64,000 nucleotides of DNA, from NCBI RefSeq assembly GCF_900105415.1, contig NZ_FNSM01000001.1, positions 7,510,001-7,574,000 on the forward strand, written 5' to 3'. Shown piece after piece: positions 46,512-55,476 of this stretch. The position numbers and the translations under genes were made by a program. The stretch is from Streptomyces sp. TLI_105. GTDB taxonomy: Bacteria > Actinomycetota > Actinomycetes > Streptomycetales > Streptomycetaceae. Within the stretch, counting starts at the first letter, position 1; each line of letters starts with the position of its first letter. The notes below the pieces were generated by a model. The model saw nothing but the letters and a program-made list of their open reading frames with translations, was not told the DNA's origin and made no database searches.

Positions 46512-46967
46512 ATGCACGGGCATGTGCGCACCGTCAGCGGGGACGAGCCGATCTTCATGATCAAGGTCAGCGTCTACCGCCCCGACCTCACCCTCATCGA
46601 CCACGTCTACACCGACGACGACGGCGCGTACAGCGTCGACGTACCCGCCGGTGAGACGGTCACCGTACGCTTCGACACCCACTACTCGCTCACCAACGCG
46701 GACGAATGGCAGCCCTCGCTGGTCACGAATGCGGTCGCCGACGACACCGCCCCGCTCGACCGTCGCCTGGTCCCGGTGGGCCACTTCGCGGACACGGCGC
46801 GCGGCATCGACATCCTCGCCGCCTTCCTCGCGGCTTCGGCCGTGGAAGAACCCGAGTACGCCGCCCACGCCACGACCCGGCTGACCCAGCTCAAGCAGAA
46901 CAACCTGTTCCTCAATCACATCCAGACAGCCCTCCTCCAGCACTTCACGGAGCAGGGCGACGCCTGA
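46512..46967 (+). CDS. carboxypeptidase-regulatory-like beta-sandwich protein
   Basis: A 151-aa protein. Its first 60 residues (VSVYRPDLTLIDHVYTDDDGAYSVDVPAGETVTVRFDTH) follow the pattern of carboxypeptidase-regulatory/CNA-B sandwich domains; the C-terminal half is helical (ARGIDILAAFLAASAVEE..., RLTQLKQNNLFLNHIQTALLQHF). No export signal. AGGAGG lies 5 nt upstream of the ATG. It is divergent from the M64 peptidase pair and probably belongs to the same functional set. Confidence 0.78.
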   Translation: MHGHVRTVSGDEPIFMIKVSVYRPDLTLIDHVYTDDDGAYSVDVPAGETVTVRFDTHYSLTNADEWQPSLVTNAVADDTAPLDRRLVPVGHFADTARGIDILAAFLAASAVEEPEYAAHATTRLTQLKQNNLFLNHIQTALLQHFTEQGDA

Positions 46968-46989
46968 CGCGCCGCACCCGACCCGGCCG

Positions 46990-47345
46990 GTGGTCATCGT
47001 GCCGAACTTCCCCCTCGTCCGATCCTTGGACCTCTCCTCCTCGGGGTCTCCTGGTCGGGTCTGACCGCGGCCGAGATCCGGCCCGACGGGATGCCCGTCC
47101 TCAAAAGCACCGACGACGACGCCCGGCTCGTGGTCTCCTTCCCGCCCCAGCACGCGGCCGAGGAGTCCTCGCCGACCGGGCAGCTGCCCCCCGACGAAGA
47201 CGACGGCCTCGGGCACCCTCGTACCGGTCTGGAACGGCATGTTGTCCGGGCCGAGCCGGATCGCCTTCGCCCTGCCGCAGGGCACGCCCCTCGTCCCCAC
47301 CGTGGACGGCATCCCTGGTCCGGGCTCGCCGGCGGCATCGCCCCT
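46990..47345 (+). pseudogene. three-frame remnant of a surface-type protein with FPPQH motif
   Basis: Consecutive pieces in different frames give VPNFPLVRSLDL, then LLGVSWSGLTAAEIRPDG and DARLVVSFPPQHAAEESS, then VWNGMLSGPSRIAFALPQG and TPLVPTVDGI. The motifs FPPQH.AEE and GPSR.AF in that order suggest the N-terminal part of a protein family that I recall only as unnamed hypothetical proteins. At least two indels interrupt it. The remainder up to 47390 has no coding character. Confidence 0.45.
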
Positions 47346-47469
47346 CGGGCCGGCCGAGCCGATGAGCGTCGCTGCACGACGCCCTCCGCGTGCCCCGCAG
47401 CCGTGAGGTGCGAAACCGTCGACTCGGCCCGAACGTCGAAAGGCCATGGACTGAGAGAGCCGGGCGAAT

Positions 47470-47770
47470 CGCCTTCCCCGTCACGCTGCTTGCCGGCGTG
47501 CTCGCGGGCTGCGCCGGGGCCGACGAGGGAGCAGAGGCCACCCGGGCGACAACGTCCGCCCGAACGACACCCTCCGCCCGGACGATTCCCTTCGACCTCT
47601 ATACGCACGGCGGAATCGACGAGGCCCGTGTCCGCTCGACGTACTTCGAAGCGGCCTCCCGCTCTCCGATGGCTCCGGCAACCCCCCGAAGGGTGGGACA
47701 ACCCGACCCAGCGCGGCACGATGACCTTGAAGTCTGAGACCGAGGCCGTCTTCACCGACGATTCCCGAAT
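47470..47770 (+). pseudogene. decayed lipoprotein gene
   Basis: A lipoprotein signal with lipobox (TLLAGVLAGCAG) is followed by FDLYTHGGIDEARVRSTYFEAAS in the same frame, then, in another frame, GWDNPTQRGTMTLKSETEAVFTDD. These are the two halves of a common short Streptomyces secreted protein family. Two single-base losses, in a C run near 47672 and a G run near 47692, would explain the frame changes. The C-terminal end has also diverged. Confidence 0.6.
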
Positions 47771-48192
47771 GTCTCCCCAACGCCTCGCAGTGCGCCGCCG
47801 CCCTTGGGCAGCGACAGAGGGTGGTGTGGCCGTCCGGCGATCCCCTTCGTCAGGCGCCCGGTCTCGTGGTGCTTCTGTCGGCTCCATCGAGCCTCCTCGC
47901 CCCTTCGGGGCATAGGCGCCATGACAACCATGGCCGGGTTTGGGAACGGGGATGAATCCACCGGTTATCGGCTGATCGGCTGCGTTACCCCGGCTGTTCC
48001 AGGGCGCCGGAAGGAGGTCCCGGCCCTGTGCCGGGGTGTGCGGAGGCAGACCCTCGCAGCGCCCGGACGGTAGCTGCCCGGCCTTCACCCGGATGGGCGC
48101 GCTGGATGAGCGGCATGTCGTGCGGCACGTGGACGCTGGTGAGGAAGTCCTCGTTCCGAGGCGCCTGTCCCCCGCCGCATTGAAGGTGACGT
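47771..48192. other. region without recognised genes
   Basis: About 420 bp between the decayed lipoprotein gene and the astacin-like gene. Frames are short and lack coding bias; no clear promoter motif was identified. Confidence 0.5.
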
Positions 48193-49449
48193 ATGAACGC
48201 CAACCCATCGGAGTCCCCCCGGCGAACCCGGAAGACCGCTGCCAGCGGTGCTACGGCCAAGAAGACGGCCAAGAAGGCCACCCCCGCCAAACGGCAGCCG
48301 GCTCGCAAGACCAGCGTCTCCAGTAACGGAAAGGGCAGCGGCGAGTTCCGGTCAGGTCCTGCCGTCGGAACCACCCTGGTGGACGGTGCGACCTTCCGCG
48401 CCAAGGCCCTCCACTACGCCGAGGTAGACGGGCTCGCGATGTTCGAAGGGGACATCGTGCTCGGTACTGTCGAGGAGCTGACACGAGAGTCCGACGCGGG
48501 GCCGGTGCTCATGTCTGTCGGGATTCCGGCGATCGAGCAGGGGCAACAGCGACGCTGGCCCGACGCGACGGTGCCGTTCGAAATCGACCCCGGCCTGCCC
48601 GACCCACAGCGCGTCACGGACGCCATCGCCCACTGGCAGTCCCACACCCGCATCCGGTTCGTCGAACGCACCCCTGCCAATGCGGCTCAGTTTCCGGACT
48701 TCGTGCGCTTCGTTCCGGGCGACGGATGCTCGTCCAACATCGGCCGACGCGGCGGCATGCAGCAGGTGACGCTGGGCCCCAACTGCTCCACCGGAAACGC
48801 CATTCACGAGATCGGTCACACGGTGGGTCTGTGGCACGAGCAGAGCCGCGAGGACCGAGACCAGCACGTCACGATCGTCTTCGCGAACATCCAGCCGGAC
48901 AAGCAGCACAACTTCCTGCAGCACATCGCGGACGGCGACGACCTGGGGCCGTACGACTTCGCCTCGATCATGCACTACCCGGCTACGGCCTTCGCGATCG
49001 ACCCGAATCAGCCGACCATCGTGCCCCGGGAGCCGTTGCCTCCTGGCACGACGATGGGACAGCGCTCGGGACTCTCCCAAGGCGACGTCGACGGAGTCCA
49101 CATGATGTATCCGGCCCCCGCGGCGCCCACGATCAAGGAGGTCTCCAAGGATCCCGTCTTCGACGCGCCGACCATCAAGGAAGTGACCAAGGACGGGGCC
49201 TCCGACCCCCACAAGATTCCTGGGCAGGACCTCATGAGCCCGCCTGCACTGAGCAGTCCGTTCGTGCTGGCCACGCCCCATCAGTCGCCGGTGATGACCG
49301 GTCAGCTGAACGGAGTGGGCGAGCAGCTGCGCCAGTTGGGGGAGATGGTCTTCTCACTGCAGCAGGGGCTGGCAGCGGTGCAGGGCGGCTACAACCTCCT
49401 GCTGGCCCAGGTCGGCACCCAGCCCGGTGTCGCCGGACGGCCCCTGTGA
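48193..49449 (+). CDS. astacin-like (M12A) metallopeptidase with repeated TIKEV motifs
   Basis: A 418-aa protein. Residues 1-45 are a Lys/Ala/Pro-rich basic tail, not a signal peptide. The peptidase domain (about 105-307) has HEIGHTVGLWHEQSRED (zinc histidines 205, 209, 215) and the Met-turn SIMHYP (258-263), so it is an intact astacin. Residues 311-320 and 325-334 are two copies of APTIKEV(S/T)KD with a 14-residue period; the rest of the tail is helical and Gln-rich. The stop overlaps the GTG of the ATP-grasp gene (GTGA). The repeated Thr/Lys/Glu/Asp motif is a possible substrate for that ligase. Confidence 0.88.
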   Translation: MNANPSESPRRTRKTAASGATAKKTAKKATPAKRQPARKTSVSSNGKGSGEFRSGPAVGTTLVDGATFRAKALHYAEVDGLAMFEGDIVLGTVEELTRESDAGPVLMSVGIPAIEQGQQRRWPDATVPFEIDPGLPDPQRVTDAIAHWQSHTRIRFVERTPANAAQFPDFVRFVPGDGCSSNIGRRGGMQQVTLGPNCSTGNAIHEIGHTVGLWHEQSREDRDQHVTIVFANIQPDKQHNFLQHIADGDDLGPYDFASIMHYPATAFAIDPNQPTIVPREPLPPGTTMGQRSGLSQGDVDGVHMMYPAPAAPTIKEVSKDPVFDAPTIKEVTKDGASDPHKIPGQDLMSPPALSSPFVLATPHQSPVMTGQLNGVGEQLRQLGEMVFSLQQGLAAVQGGYNLLLAQVGTQPGVAGRPL

Positions 49450-50438
49450 TCCTCATCGTGGCCCACGACGAGGACCACAGCCGCGCGGTTCGACGCACGC
49501 TGGAGGCGGCCGGACGTGAGGTGGTCCGTCTCGACCTGGCCGACTTCCCCGCCCGCGGCGACATCACGCTCGACTACGCCACGGCCGGGGAACCGGTCTA
49601 CACGATCCGCACGCCGACGGCCCACGCCCACCTGGAGCGCTGCCGAGCCGCTTGGTGGCGGCGCGTGCGCCCCTTCACAGCCGACCGCCGGCTGGGCTCT
49701 CTCCGCGATCAGAACTTCGCGATCAGCGAGACCGGCGAGGCACTGCACGGCCTGTTCCACTCACTCGACTGCACCTGGGTCAATCCGCCCGCACTGGACG
49801 CGGTCGCCCACCACAAGCCCTACCAGTGGCAAGTGGCACGCCGCATGGGGCTTTCCCTGCCCCGGACCCTGGTCACCAACCAGGCAGAGAAGGCCCGCCG
49901 TTTCATCCGCGAGATCGGCGTCGGCCGAACCGTCTTCAAGGCCTTCGTCGCCTCGGCCGACGCGTGGCGGGAGACCCGGCTCGTACGGGCCGAGGACCTG
50001 ACGGTCCTGGAGACCGTACGCTACGCACCTGTCATCTTCCAGGAGTACGTGCCGGGCAAAGATCTGCGCGTGACCGTAGTGGGCGACCGTGTCTTCGCGG
50101 CGGAGATCGACGCCACGCAGACGGGATATCCCGTGGACATGCGCATGGTCGTCGGCGAGGCGCGGGTACGGCCGGTCGGTCTCCCCACGGCCGTCACCGA
50201 CCGCCTCCTCCGTGTCATGCGGGCTCTCGGCCTGGTGTTCGGTGCCATCGATCTGCGTCGGCGGGCCGACGGGGAGTATGTGTTCCTGGAGGTGAACCCG
50301 GCGGGTCAGTGGTTGTTCGTGGAGGAACGGACCGGATTGCCGATCACGGCGGAGGTGGCCGCGCTCCTGTCGCGTCTCGACGAACGTGAGCCGGAACCGG
50401 ACGTGGCAGCAGGCTCACTCGTGGGAGAGGCGCGATGA
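49446..50438 (+). CDS. ATP-grasp ligase, MvdD/RimK-like
   Basis: A 330-aa ATP-grasp enzyme. The N-terminal domain (ILIVAHDEDHSRAV...CRAAWWRRVRPF) and the central VNPPALDAVAHHKPYQWQVARRMGLSLP... with TLVTN are typical of MvdC/MvdD-type graspetide ligases; ATP-binding motifs VFKAFVAS, FQEYVPGKDLRVTVVG and the metal-binding FLEVNPAGQW are intact. Such enzymes form ester or amide bonds between side chains of a peptide. The GTG start at 49446 overlaps the astacin stop, and the YbaY-like gene starts inside its end (50435), so the three are one operon. No short precursor peptide gene was seen nearby. Confidence 0.87.
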   Translation: MILIVAHDEDHSRAVRRTLEAAGREVVRLDLADFPARGDITLDYATAGEPVYTIRTPTAHAHLERCRAAWWRRVRPFTADRRLGSLRDQNFAISETGEALHGLFHSLDCTWVNPPALDAVAHHKPYQWQVARRMGLSLPRTLVTNQAEKARRFIREIGVGRTVFKAFVASADAWRETRLVRAEDLTVLETVRYAPVIFQEYVPGKDLRVTVVGDRVFAAEIDATQTGYPVDMRMVVGEARVRPVGLPTAVTDRLLRVMRALGLVFGAIDLRRRADGEYVFLEVNPAGQWLFVEERTGLPITAEVAALLSRLDEREPEPDVAAGSLVGEAR

Positions 50439-50776
50439 CGGACACCATCACGGGTTTCGTGTCGCTGCCGTCCGACACGCCCGCCGGAACGGCCGCCTCT
50501 CTCCTGGTGGAGGTCCGTGACGTCTCCCTGGCCGACGCGCCTTCCACCGTCGTCGGTGCGCAGGTTCAGACGGACGTGCGGCTGTCTCCGGGAGGCCGGG
50601 TTCCCTTCCGTGTGAACGTGCCCCAACTCGACTCCTCGGCCACCTACGGACTCCGCGTGCACGTCGACCGCTCAGGGAGCGGAACGCTCGAATCGGGCGA
50701 CCTCATCAACACTCAAGCCATACCCGTTCGGACAGAATCCGCTAAGGGTCTGGAGGCGCCGGTCAGGCTCGTGTGA
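50435..50776 (+). CDS. YbaY-like domain protein
   Basis: A 113-aa protein resembling the YbaY lipoprotein domain (LLVEVRDVSLADAPSTVVGAQ, PGGRVPFRVNVPQLD, TYGLRVHVD), a small beta-sandwich also found fused or linked to surface proteins. Unlike YbaY it has no lipobox or signal peptide. The ATG at 50435 overlaps the stop of the ATP-grasp gene (ATGA). It would be produced with the ligase and astacin and might be a carrier or chaperone domain. Confidence 0.78.
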   Translation: MTDTITGFVSLPSDTPAGTAASLLVEVRDVSLADAPSTVVGAQVQTDVRLSPGGRVPFRVNVPQLDSSATYGLRVHVDRSGSGTLESGDLINTQAIPVRTESAKGLEAPVRLV

Positions 50777-51081
50777 CCTCATGAGGCGCGCGTGTGTCCC
50801 AGCTGGTCGGATCACTGCTGGAAATGCGAGCGTACTGACTCGATCTTTGATCCCTGCGGCGGGGCTTCGGAGCGGTTGACTTCTCCTTCGTCTCGCTGGC
50901 TGGGTTTTGCGAGGTGCACACGTCGTGGTGTTGGGCGGGTCGGGTGTTCTTGCGGCCCGGTGGCCGTCCGGGGCCTGGTCGGGAGGGTTTCGGTGCTCTG
51001 GCCGGGCAGGTGGTCTTCGGGCGGATGCGCCGGAAGCCGCGGCGGACACGGCCGGGGGGTAAGCCGTTCCTGCGGGACGGG

Positions 51082-51415
51082 ACGCAGCCGGTTCAGACCG
51101 TGGCGGGTCAGCACGCGGTGGACCCCGAAGCGGGTACTCCCACAGGATCGGACCGATCCGGGCGGGGCCGAGTTTTCGCTGTCGCCGAAGCGCACAGACC
51201 TGTTCCTCGACGTCGGCGGGGGTACGGTGCGGGGCGGTCCGTGGTCGGCTCAGGCGGTCGTACAGTCCCGCGTCGCCCTCGGCTTGCCGACGACGGACCC
51301 ACTTGTGGGCGGTGGTGCGGGAGATGCCCATCTCGTGGGCCACGTGGGGGTAGAGGCCGGCCCGGCAGGTGAACGAGACGAGTTGCGCCCGATCACGTGC
51401 GCCGACCTTCGTCAT
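51082..51415 (-). mobile_element. IS481-family transposase remnant
   Basis: The minus-strand frame from 51415 reads MTKVGARDRAQLV..., VAHEMGISRTTAHKWVRRRQAEG, LSRPRTAPHRTPADVEEQ and LRRQRKLGPARIGPIL, the N-terminal helix-turn-helix part of IS481 transposases. Near 51143 the frame shifts and continues as VHRVLTRHGLNRL to about 51082, then similarity ends. The catalytic DDE domain is missing and no terminal inverted repeats were found. Confidence 0.7.
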
Positions 51416-51635
51416 GGCCCGCACCGCATGCGTCTCTCCACGGTGACGCAGATCCTGCCGTCGCGCTCGCGCACATCGAGAGCCTTCCGTGTCGCCGGGG
51501 TGCGGGTGAGACGAAGCCCTGCCCGGCAGGTAGCGGGAGTTGTTGGTGAAGTCCCCTACGGCAGACGAGGGTTCATGACGAGGAGGCGTTTCGAACAGCT
51601 GCTGCCGTGCAGCAGGCCCGGGACGGACAGGGCGG

Positions 51636-52238
51636 GACACCGAGCTCAGGTTCGTCCGTGAGCGGGTCCTGGCCGGGATGCGTCGCATCAAGGAGTAGTG
51701 CGGTCTCAGCTACGGCCGGCTAGCTGAAAAGACGCACTACAGCCGCTCGTCATGGGAAAGCTTCCTCAACGGGAAGCAGTGGCCGAGCCGCGCCGCGATC
51801 CAGCAGCTCGCGGATGTCGTGGGCCAGGATCCCGATGAGCTGATCGGGCAGCGGCAGCGCGTCGAGGAGCTGGCACGCAAGAGCCGACGCTCGGGCGGAC
51901 CAGCGCGTGTGGGCGGATCGGCGCCGGTAGGCGGACCTGAGGAGGTGACTGCCCGAGGCCACGCGCCCGCTGAGCCCGAACGGCATGGCGAGGCCGAGCG
52001 GCACGGCGAAGTCCCATGGCACGGGGAAGCCGACCGGCACCGGGAGGTCGAACGGGACGGGGAGTCGAGGGCCTCGGGGAGCCGAGGGCGGCGGAGAGGC
52101 CGAGCGCCAAGGAGAGGGGCCCCAACCCGCGAGGGAGTCGAAGCCCGCGGCGTGTCTGGACCTCGCGGGATGCACGCACCCCGGTCTCGCGATACCGCGT
52201 CGGCGCCGTGGCCGGGCTCCCGGGACCAGGCCAGATAG
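51636..52238 (+). pseudogene. XRE-type helix-turn-helix regulator with amber stop and 18-bp repeats
   Basis: The frame DTELRFVRERVLAGMRRIKE, stop (TAG 51696-51698), CGLSYGRLAEKTHYSRSSW and ESFLNGKQWPSRAAIQQLADVVG is a well-known Streptomyces helix-turn-helix N-terminus in which the TAG replaces a glutamine codon (KEQCGLSY in relatives). After the DNA-binding domain the same frame runs into five tandem 18-bp repeats and a basic low-complexity tail. No upstream ribosome site or start is clear. Confidence 0.6.
51978..52067 (+). repeat. five tandem 18-bp repeats (6-residue units)
   Basis: Units beginning at 51978, 51996, 52014, 52032 and 52050 encode ERHGEA, ERHGEV, PWHGEA, DRHREV and ERDGES in the frame of the HTH pseudogene. 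The period keeps the frame, so it arose by slippage in a coding context. Confidence 0.75.
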
Positions 52239-52325
52239 CGAAACGCTCTGGAGTACTTGTCGCGGTCAGGGGCGGCGAAGGACTGGAAGTGGGCGGGCGG
52301 CTGGTCGAGGGGGGAGGTCCGGGTG

Positions 52326-52729
52326 TCAGGCCGTCAGACACTGGCCGAATAGGACGAACAACTTTTGCGGCAGGGAATCTTGCGGCCAGCAGCGCCAATT
52401 GCCGATGGCATCTTCGCGCTGCTGAGGGACGTCGGACCACCGGGTGACGAGGACGGGCACCGCCACACGGACGATGTCACCGACACGGTCGAGGAGCGTG
52501 CCCAACACCCGCACGTCGACGGGATCGGCGACGAGGTCGGCTTCTCGGCGAGTTCGCGTACCGCGGCCTCCGCGAACGTCTCGCCCGGCGCCGCGACACC
52601 ACCCGGGAGCTCCCACGTGCCCCGTCGGTGCTTCCCCAGCAGGAGGCCGTCCGGGCCGTGAAGGATCACGCCCACCCCGACGGCGGAGTTCGGCGGGGGA
52701 GGAGCGTGCGACCGCAGGCGGCTCGGCAC
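52326..52729 (-). pseudogene. Nudix hydrolase with a frameshift in the Nudix box
   Basis: The first half (VGVGVILHGPDGLLLGKHRRG, TWELPGGVAAPGETFAEAAVRELAE) and the second half in another frame (ADLVADPVDVRVLGTLLDRVG, IVRVAVPVLVTRWSD, PQKLFVLFGQCLTA) are the two parts of one Nudix protein. A loss of one base near 52530-52543 destroys the REUXEEXGU end of the Nudix box. The remaining sequence is well conserved, so the inactivation is recent or a sequencing error. The start is probably the GTG at 52729. Confidence 0.65.
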
Positions 52730-52819
52730 CCGCTCCGGGCGGCGGGCCGTGTACAGCCGGTACGACAGCGGCTGGCCGGTCTGTGTGGAGTCGATCGCCG
52801 TGACCGTGGCGGGCGACCT

Positions 52820-54910
52820 TCAGTGGATCGTCGACGACGTGACGACGAGGATGGGCTTGTCGACGAAGTCGTGTGCGACGGAGACGGTCCGCACGCCGGA
52901 CGTCGTGTTCACCGTCAGTACGACCGTGCTGTCCAGACCGGTGACGGCGGAATCCACCGGCAGCGAGACGTGCACGAAGTCGATGGTGTGGGACGGACTC
53001 AGTGTCAACTCGGGCACCGGGTCCCCCGGGTTGGCGATGAGCGTGATCTCCGCCTTGATGGTGCTGACGCCCTCCGCCGCGAAGTTCAGCCCGGCCGCGT
53101 TCACCGTGAGCGGGTGCTGCACCTCCTGCACGGTCTGGGTGCGGAATGCCAGGAACTTCAGCATCGTGGCCTTCGGCAGCGGAAAGGCCACCTCCAGGGC
53201 GCGCGACACCTCCACCGCCGTGCCGGCACCGACGCCCTGGAGGGTGGTCGTCTGCCCGGCTCCGAGCACCATGCCTCCGAGGGGCACGACCGGCGCCGGG
53301 CCCTGGCCGTCCCTGACATCCGCGCACTCGAGGAGCTTGAGGTCGAGTGGTCCCAGGTTCGCCGCCCGGGCGCTGGGCGGCGCTCCGGGCTGCCGCGTGG
53401 CCACCAGGTCACCGCTGTGGGCGGTACGGTGCAGGTTCAGCAGCAGTCGGGTGCGTACGGGCTCAAGGAGGTCGTCGAGCCGGACCGCGACGGTGCCGAA
53501 CAAGGGCTCCGTCCCCGGCGACGCGAGCTGGTGCAGGAACTGGTTGACGAGGGTCGCGGCCGGCGTGGGCCGGTCGTCGGAGATGTCGACGGCCACTTGG
53601 ATGGCGTTGCCGTCGCCATCGGCGAAGGCGACCCGTCCCTGCGGAAACCCTTGGAGAGAGGACGGAGTGCGGGAGTCCAGCCCGCTCGGCAGGGTGACCC
53701 GCAGGGTGCGCCCGACGGCCTCCGGGATCCCGGTGACGTCCGCTCGCAGGCGGGCGAGGTCGATCGGGTCGGCCATCGGACCGACCGTGAAGGTGAAGTG
53801 GAACCGGCAGCCGCTCAGGGTGGTGGGCGACTCGTCGACGATGGAGTCACAGGCCGCGAGGGCACCCTGCGCGGTCACGAGGATCCCGTACGCTTCCGGA
53901 ACCGCGATCACCGTGCCGCTGACCTGTCCGAAGAAGACGCGCTGGAGCGAGGGGTACTTGGACGAGATGTCGCCGAGCGTCGTCAGTTCGCGGAACTCCG
54001 AACGCGGTCGGGCGAATTCGTTGAGGTCGTTGCCGTCGATGATGGGCCGGGTCATGTCGTCGGCCGTGATGGTGAACCGGCTGCGGTGGGCGTCGGTGTT
54101 GAAGTGGAGACCGAGCGACAGGCCGCGATGGAAGCGGGCGGTGCAGGGGAAGAAGACGTACCTGCCGATCCGGTCGACGAGGGAGGGCTCGAAGGGAGTG
54201 CCCCCGGTGTCGCCACCGTCACCGAAGATCTCGAACTGGAATCCCTGGAAAGTCGGCCCATGGATGGGGAAGCCGGTGTCGGGCACCGTCACGAGGGCCG
54301 TCTGGTAGCCCGAGTAGGTGGGCTCGAACTCCAGCCGCAGCTCGCCGCTCAGAGTGAGGTGCACGTAGGCCGCCTCGACCAGCGAACCCTTCAGCTCGAA
54401 GGTGACGGTGAAACTGGTCCCGCTGACCGTGGCCGTGGTGCCCGTCACCCAGTTGTCGACGGGCTGGCCCCCGGGCTCCGTGATCGGCACGGCCAGCCGC
54501 ACGATCGGCTTCAGGTCCGGCACCGGGTGCAGTTGACCCGACGCGACGGAGGAGAGGACGTTCTGCGACAAGTCCTCCTTCAAGGTCAGGGTGAGCTTGG
54601 CACGGTTGAACGGTTCGCCGTTGTCGGCGACTTCGCTGCGTTTCTGAACGACGTCGAAGGCGAACTTCGGGTCCTTGGCGGGCAGGATGTACGTCGGGAG
54701 GAACCACGTCGCGTCGGGGAAGGGGCCGAAGGCGAGCACATCGGGAGCCGGGCCGCTCTCCAGACGCGGAAGCAGAGGCGCGTCCGCGGGCAGTTCGGCC
54801 GTTCCGCTCTCGTTGACCACCGAGTCGATGTGGTCTCCGGTCCGTCCCGCCAGCCAGGACTTCGGCTCCACGGCGAGGAATTCGTCGAATGCCTGCTCTA
54901 TTTCGGCCAT
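52820..54910 (-). CDS. large beta-rich protein, family A copy 1
   Basis: A 696-aa protein of unrecognised family. It has no signal peptide or membrane helix, a helical first 35 residues (MAEIEQAFDEFLAVEPKSWLAG) and then predicted beta-strands throughout with GxxG turns (GSLVEAAYVHLTLSGELRLEFEPTYSG...). It is a close paralogue of the protein at 60689-62773; the motif FHRGLSLGLHFNTD, the QVSGTVIAVPEAYGILV segment and the C-terminal VAHDFVDKPILVVTSSTIH are shared. It is the only gene of the 52.8-64 kb block on the minus strand. GGGGAG precedes the ATG. Confidence 0.85.
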   Translation of the reverse strand: MAEIEQAFDEFLAVEPKSWLAGRTGDHIDSVVNESGTAELPADAPLLPRLESGPAPDVLAFGPFPDATWFLPTYILPAKDPKFAFDVVQKRSEVADNGEPFNRAKLTLTLKEDLSQNVLSSVASGQLHPVPDLKPIVRLAVPITEPGGQPVDNWVTGTTATVSGTSFTVTFELKGSLVEAAYVHLTLSGELRLEFEPTYSGYQTALVTVPDTGFPIHGPTFQGFQFEIFGDGGDTGGTPFEPSLVDRIGRYVFFPCTARFHRGLSLGLHFNTDAHRSRFTITADDMTRPIIDGNDLNEFARPRSEFRELTTLGDISSKYPSLQRVFFGQVSGTVIAVPEAYGILVTAQGALAACDSIVDESPTTLSGCRFHFTFTVGPMADPIDLARLRADVTGIPEAVGRTLRVTLPSGLDSRTPSSLQGFPQGRVAFADGDGNAIQVAVDISDDRPTPAATLVNQFLHQLASPGTEPLFGTVAVRLDDLLEPVRTRLLLNLHRTAHSGDLVATRQPGAPPSARAANLGPLDLKLLECADVRDGQGPAPVVPLGGMVLGAGQTTTLQGVGAGTAVEVSRALEVAFPLPKATMLKFLAFRTQTVQEVQHPLTVNAAGLNFAAEGVSTIKAEITLIANPGDPVPELTLSPSHTIDFVHVSLPVDSAVTGLDSTVVLTVNTTSGVRTVSVAHDFVDKPILVVTSSTIH

Positions 54911-55476
54911 GGTGTCTCCCCGTCGGGGCGCGCGGTCTGCTGGTGTCACGCGGTGACGTCGGTGATCGGCGCCATCGTCACGGTGATGTCGGACGGGAGC
55001 CGGACGGGGCGACACCATGAACCGCACGCAAACGCTGCCAAGTGTCCCCGTACGGCGATGGCGCGTCAGAACATCACCGCTCCCTGTCACCGCTCCCTCG
55101 TGGGCGTGGAGGCCGGTCGACAGGTGCGTTGTGAAGTTACTTCGACAGTAGTTCCCACTCCCCTGGAACCGCCACCCGGTGACAGGACCCGCCGGGTCGC
55201 CGGCCGACTTCCCACCAGGCGCCGACTACCGATCCCTCACCGCGATGGCGGTGAGGGATCACCCCCGCGGAGACTGTCGCCCGGACGGGCGCAGCGGAAC
55301 CCCGGCAGCCGGAGAACGCCGGGCCGCGGGTCGGGGCCCGTGCCGTTCCGGTCGCCCTCTCCTGGTGCTCCGCACGGCCCAAGGAGCGCGCCGGGACATC
55401 CGCACTCGCTCAGGATGGGTCCTGGCCGGGGCCGCTCGGTGCTCCGTCACAGGTTTGAAGATCAAGGAGAACACGT
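54911..55476. other. divergent intergenic region with a perfect hairpin
   Basis: 566 bp without a supported gene between family A copy 1 and the 109-aa gene. It holds a perfect 13-bp stem with loop GATG at 55231-55260 (GATCCCTCACCGC and its complement) and a GAAGT-T-ACTTC dyad at 55133-55143. Either could be a terminator or operator for the divergent promoters. Confidence 0.5.

Noticed and set aside
51978..52067. CRISPR-like array
   Set aside because: Units are 18 bp with no spacers; they are an in-frame tandem repeat.
55133..55143. same operator as at 46396-46409 (GAAGT...ACTTC arms)
   Set aside because: Spacers differ (1 nt versus 4 nt), so a shared regulator is not supported.
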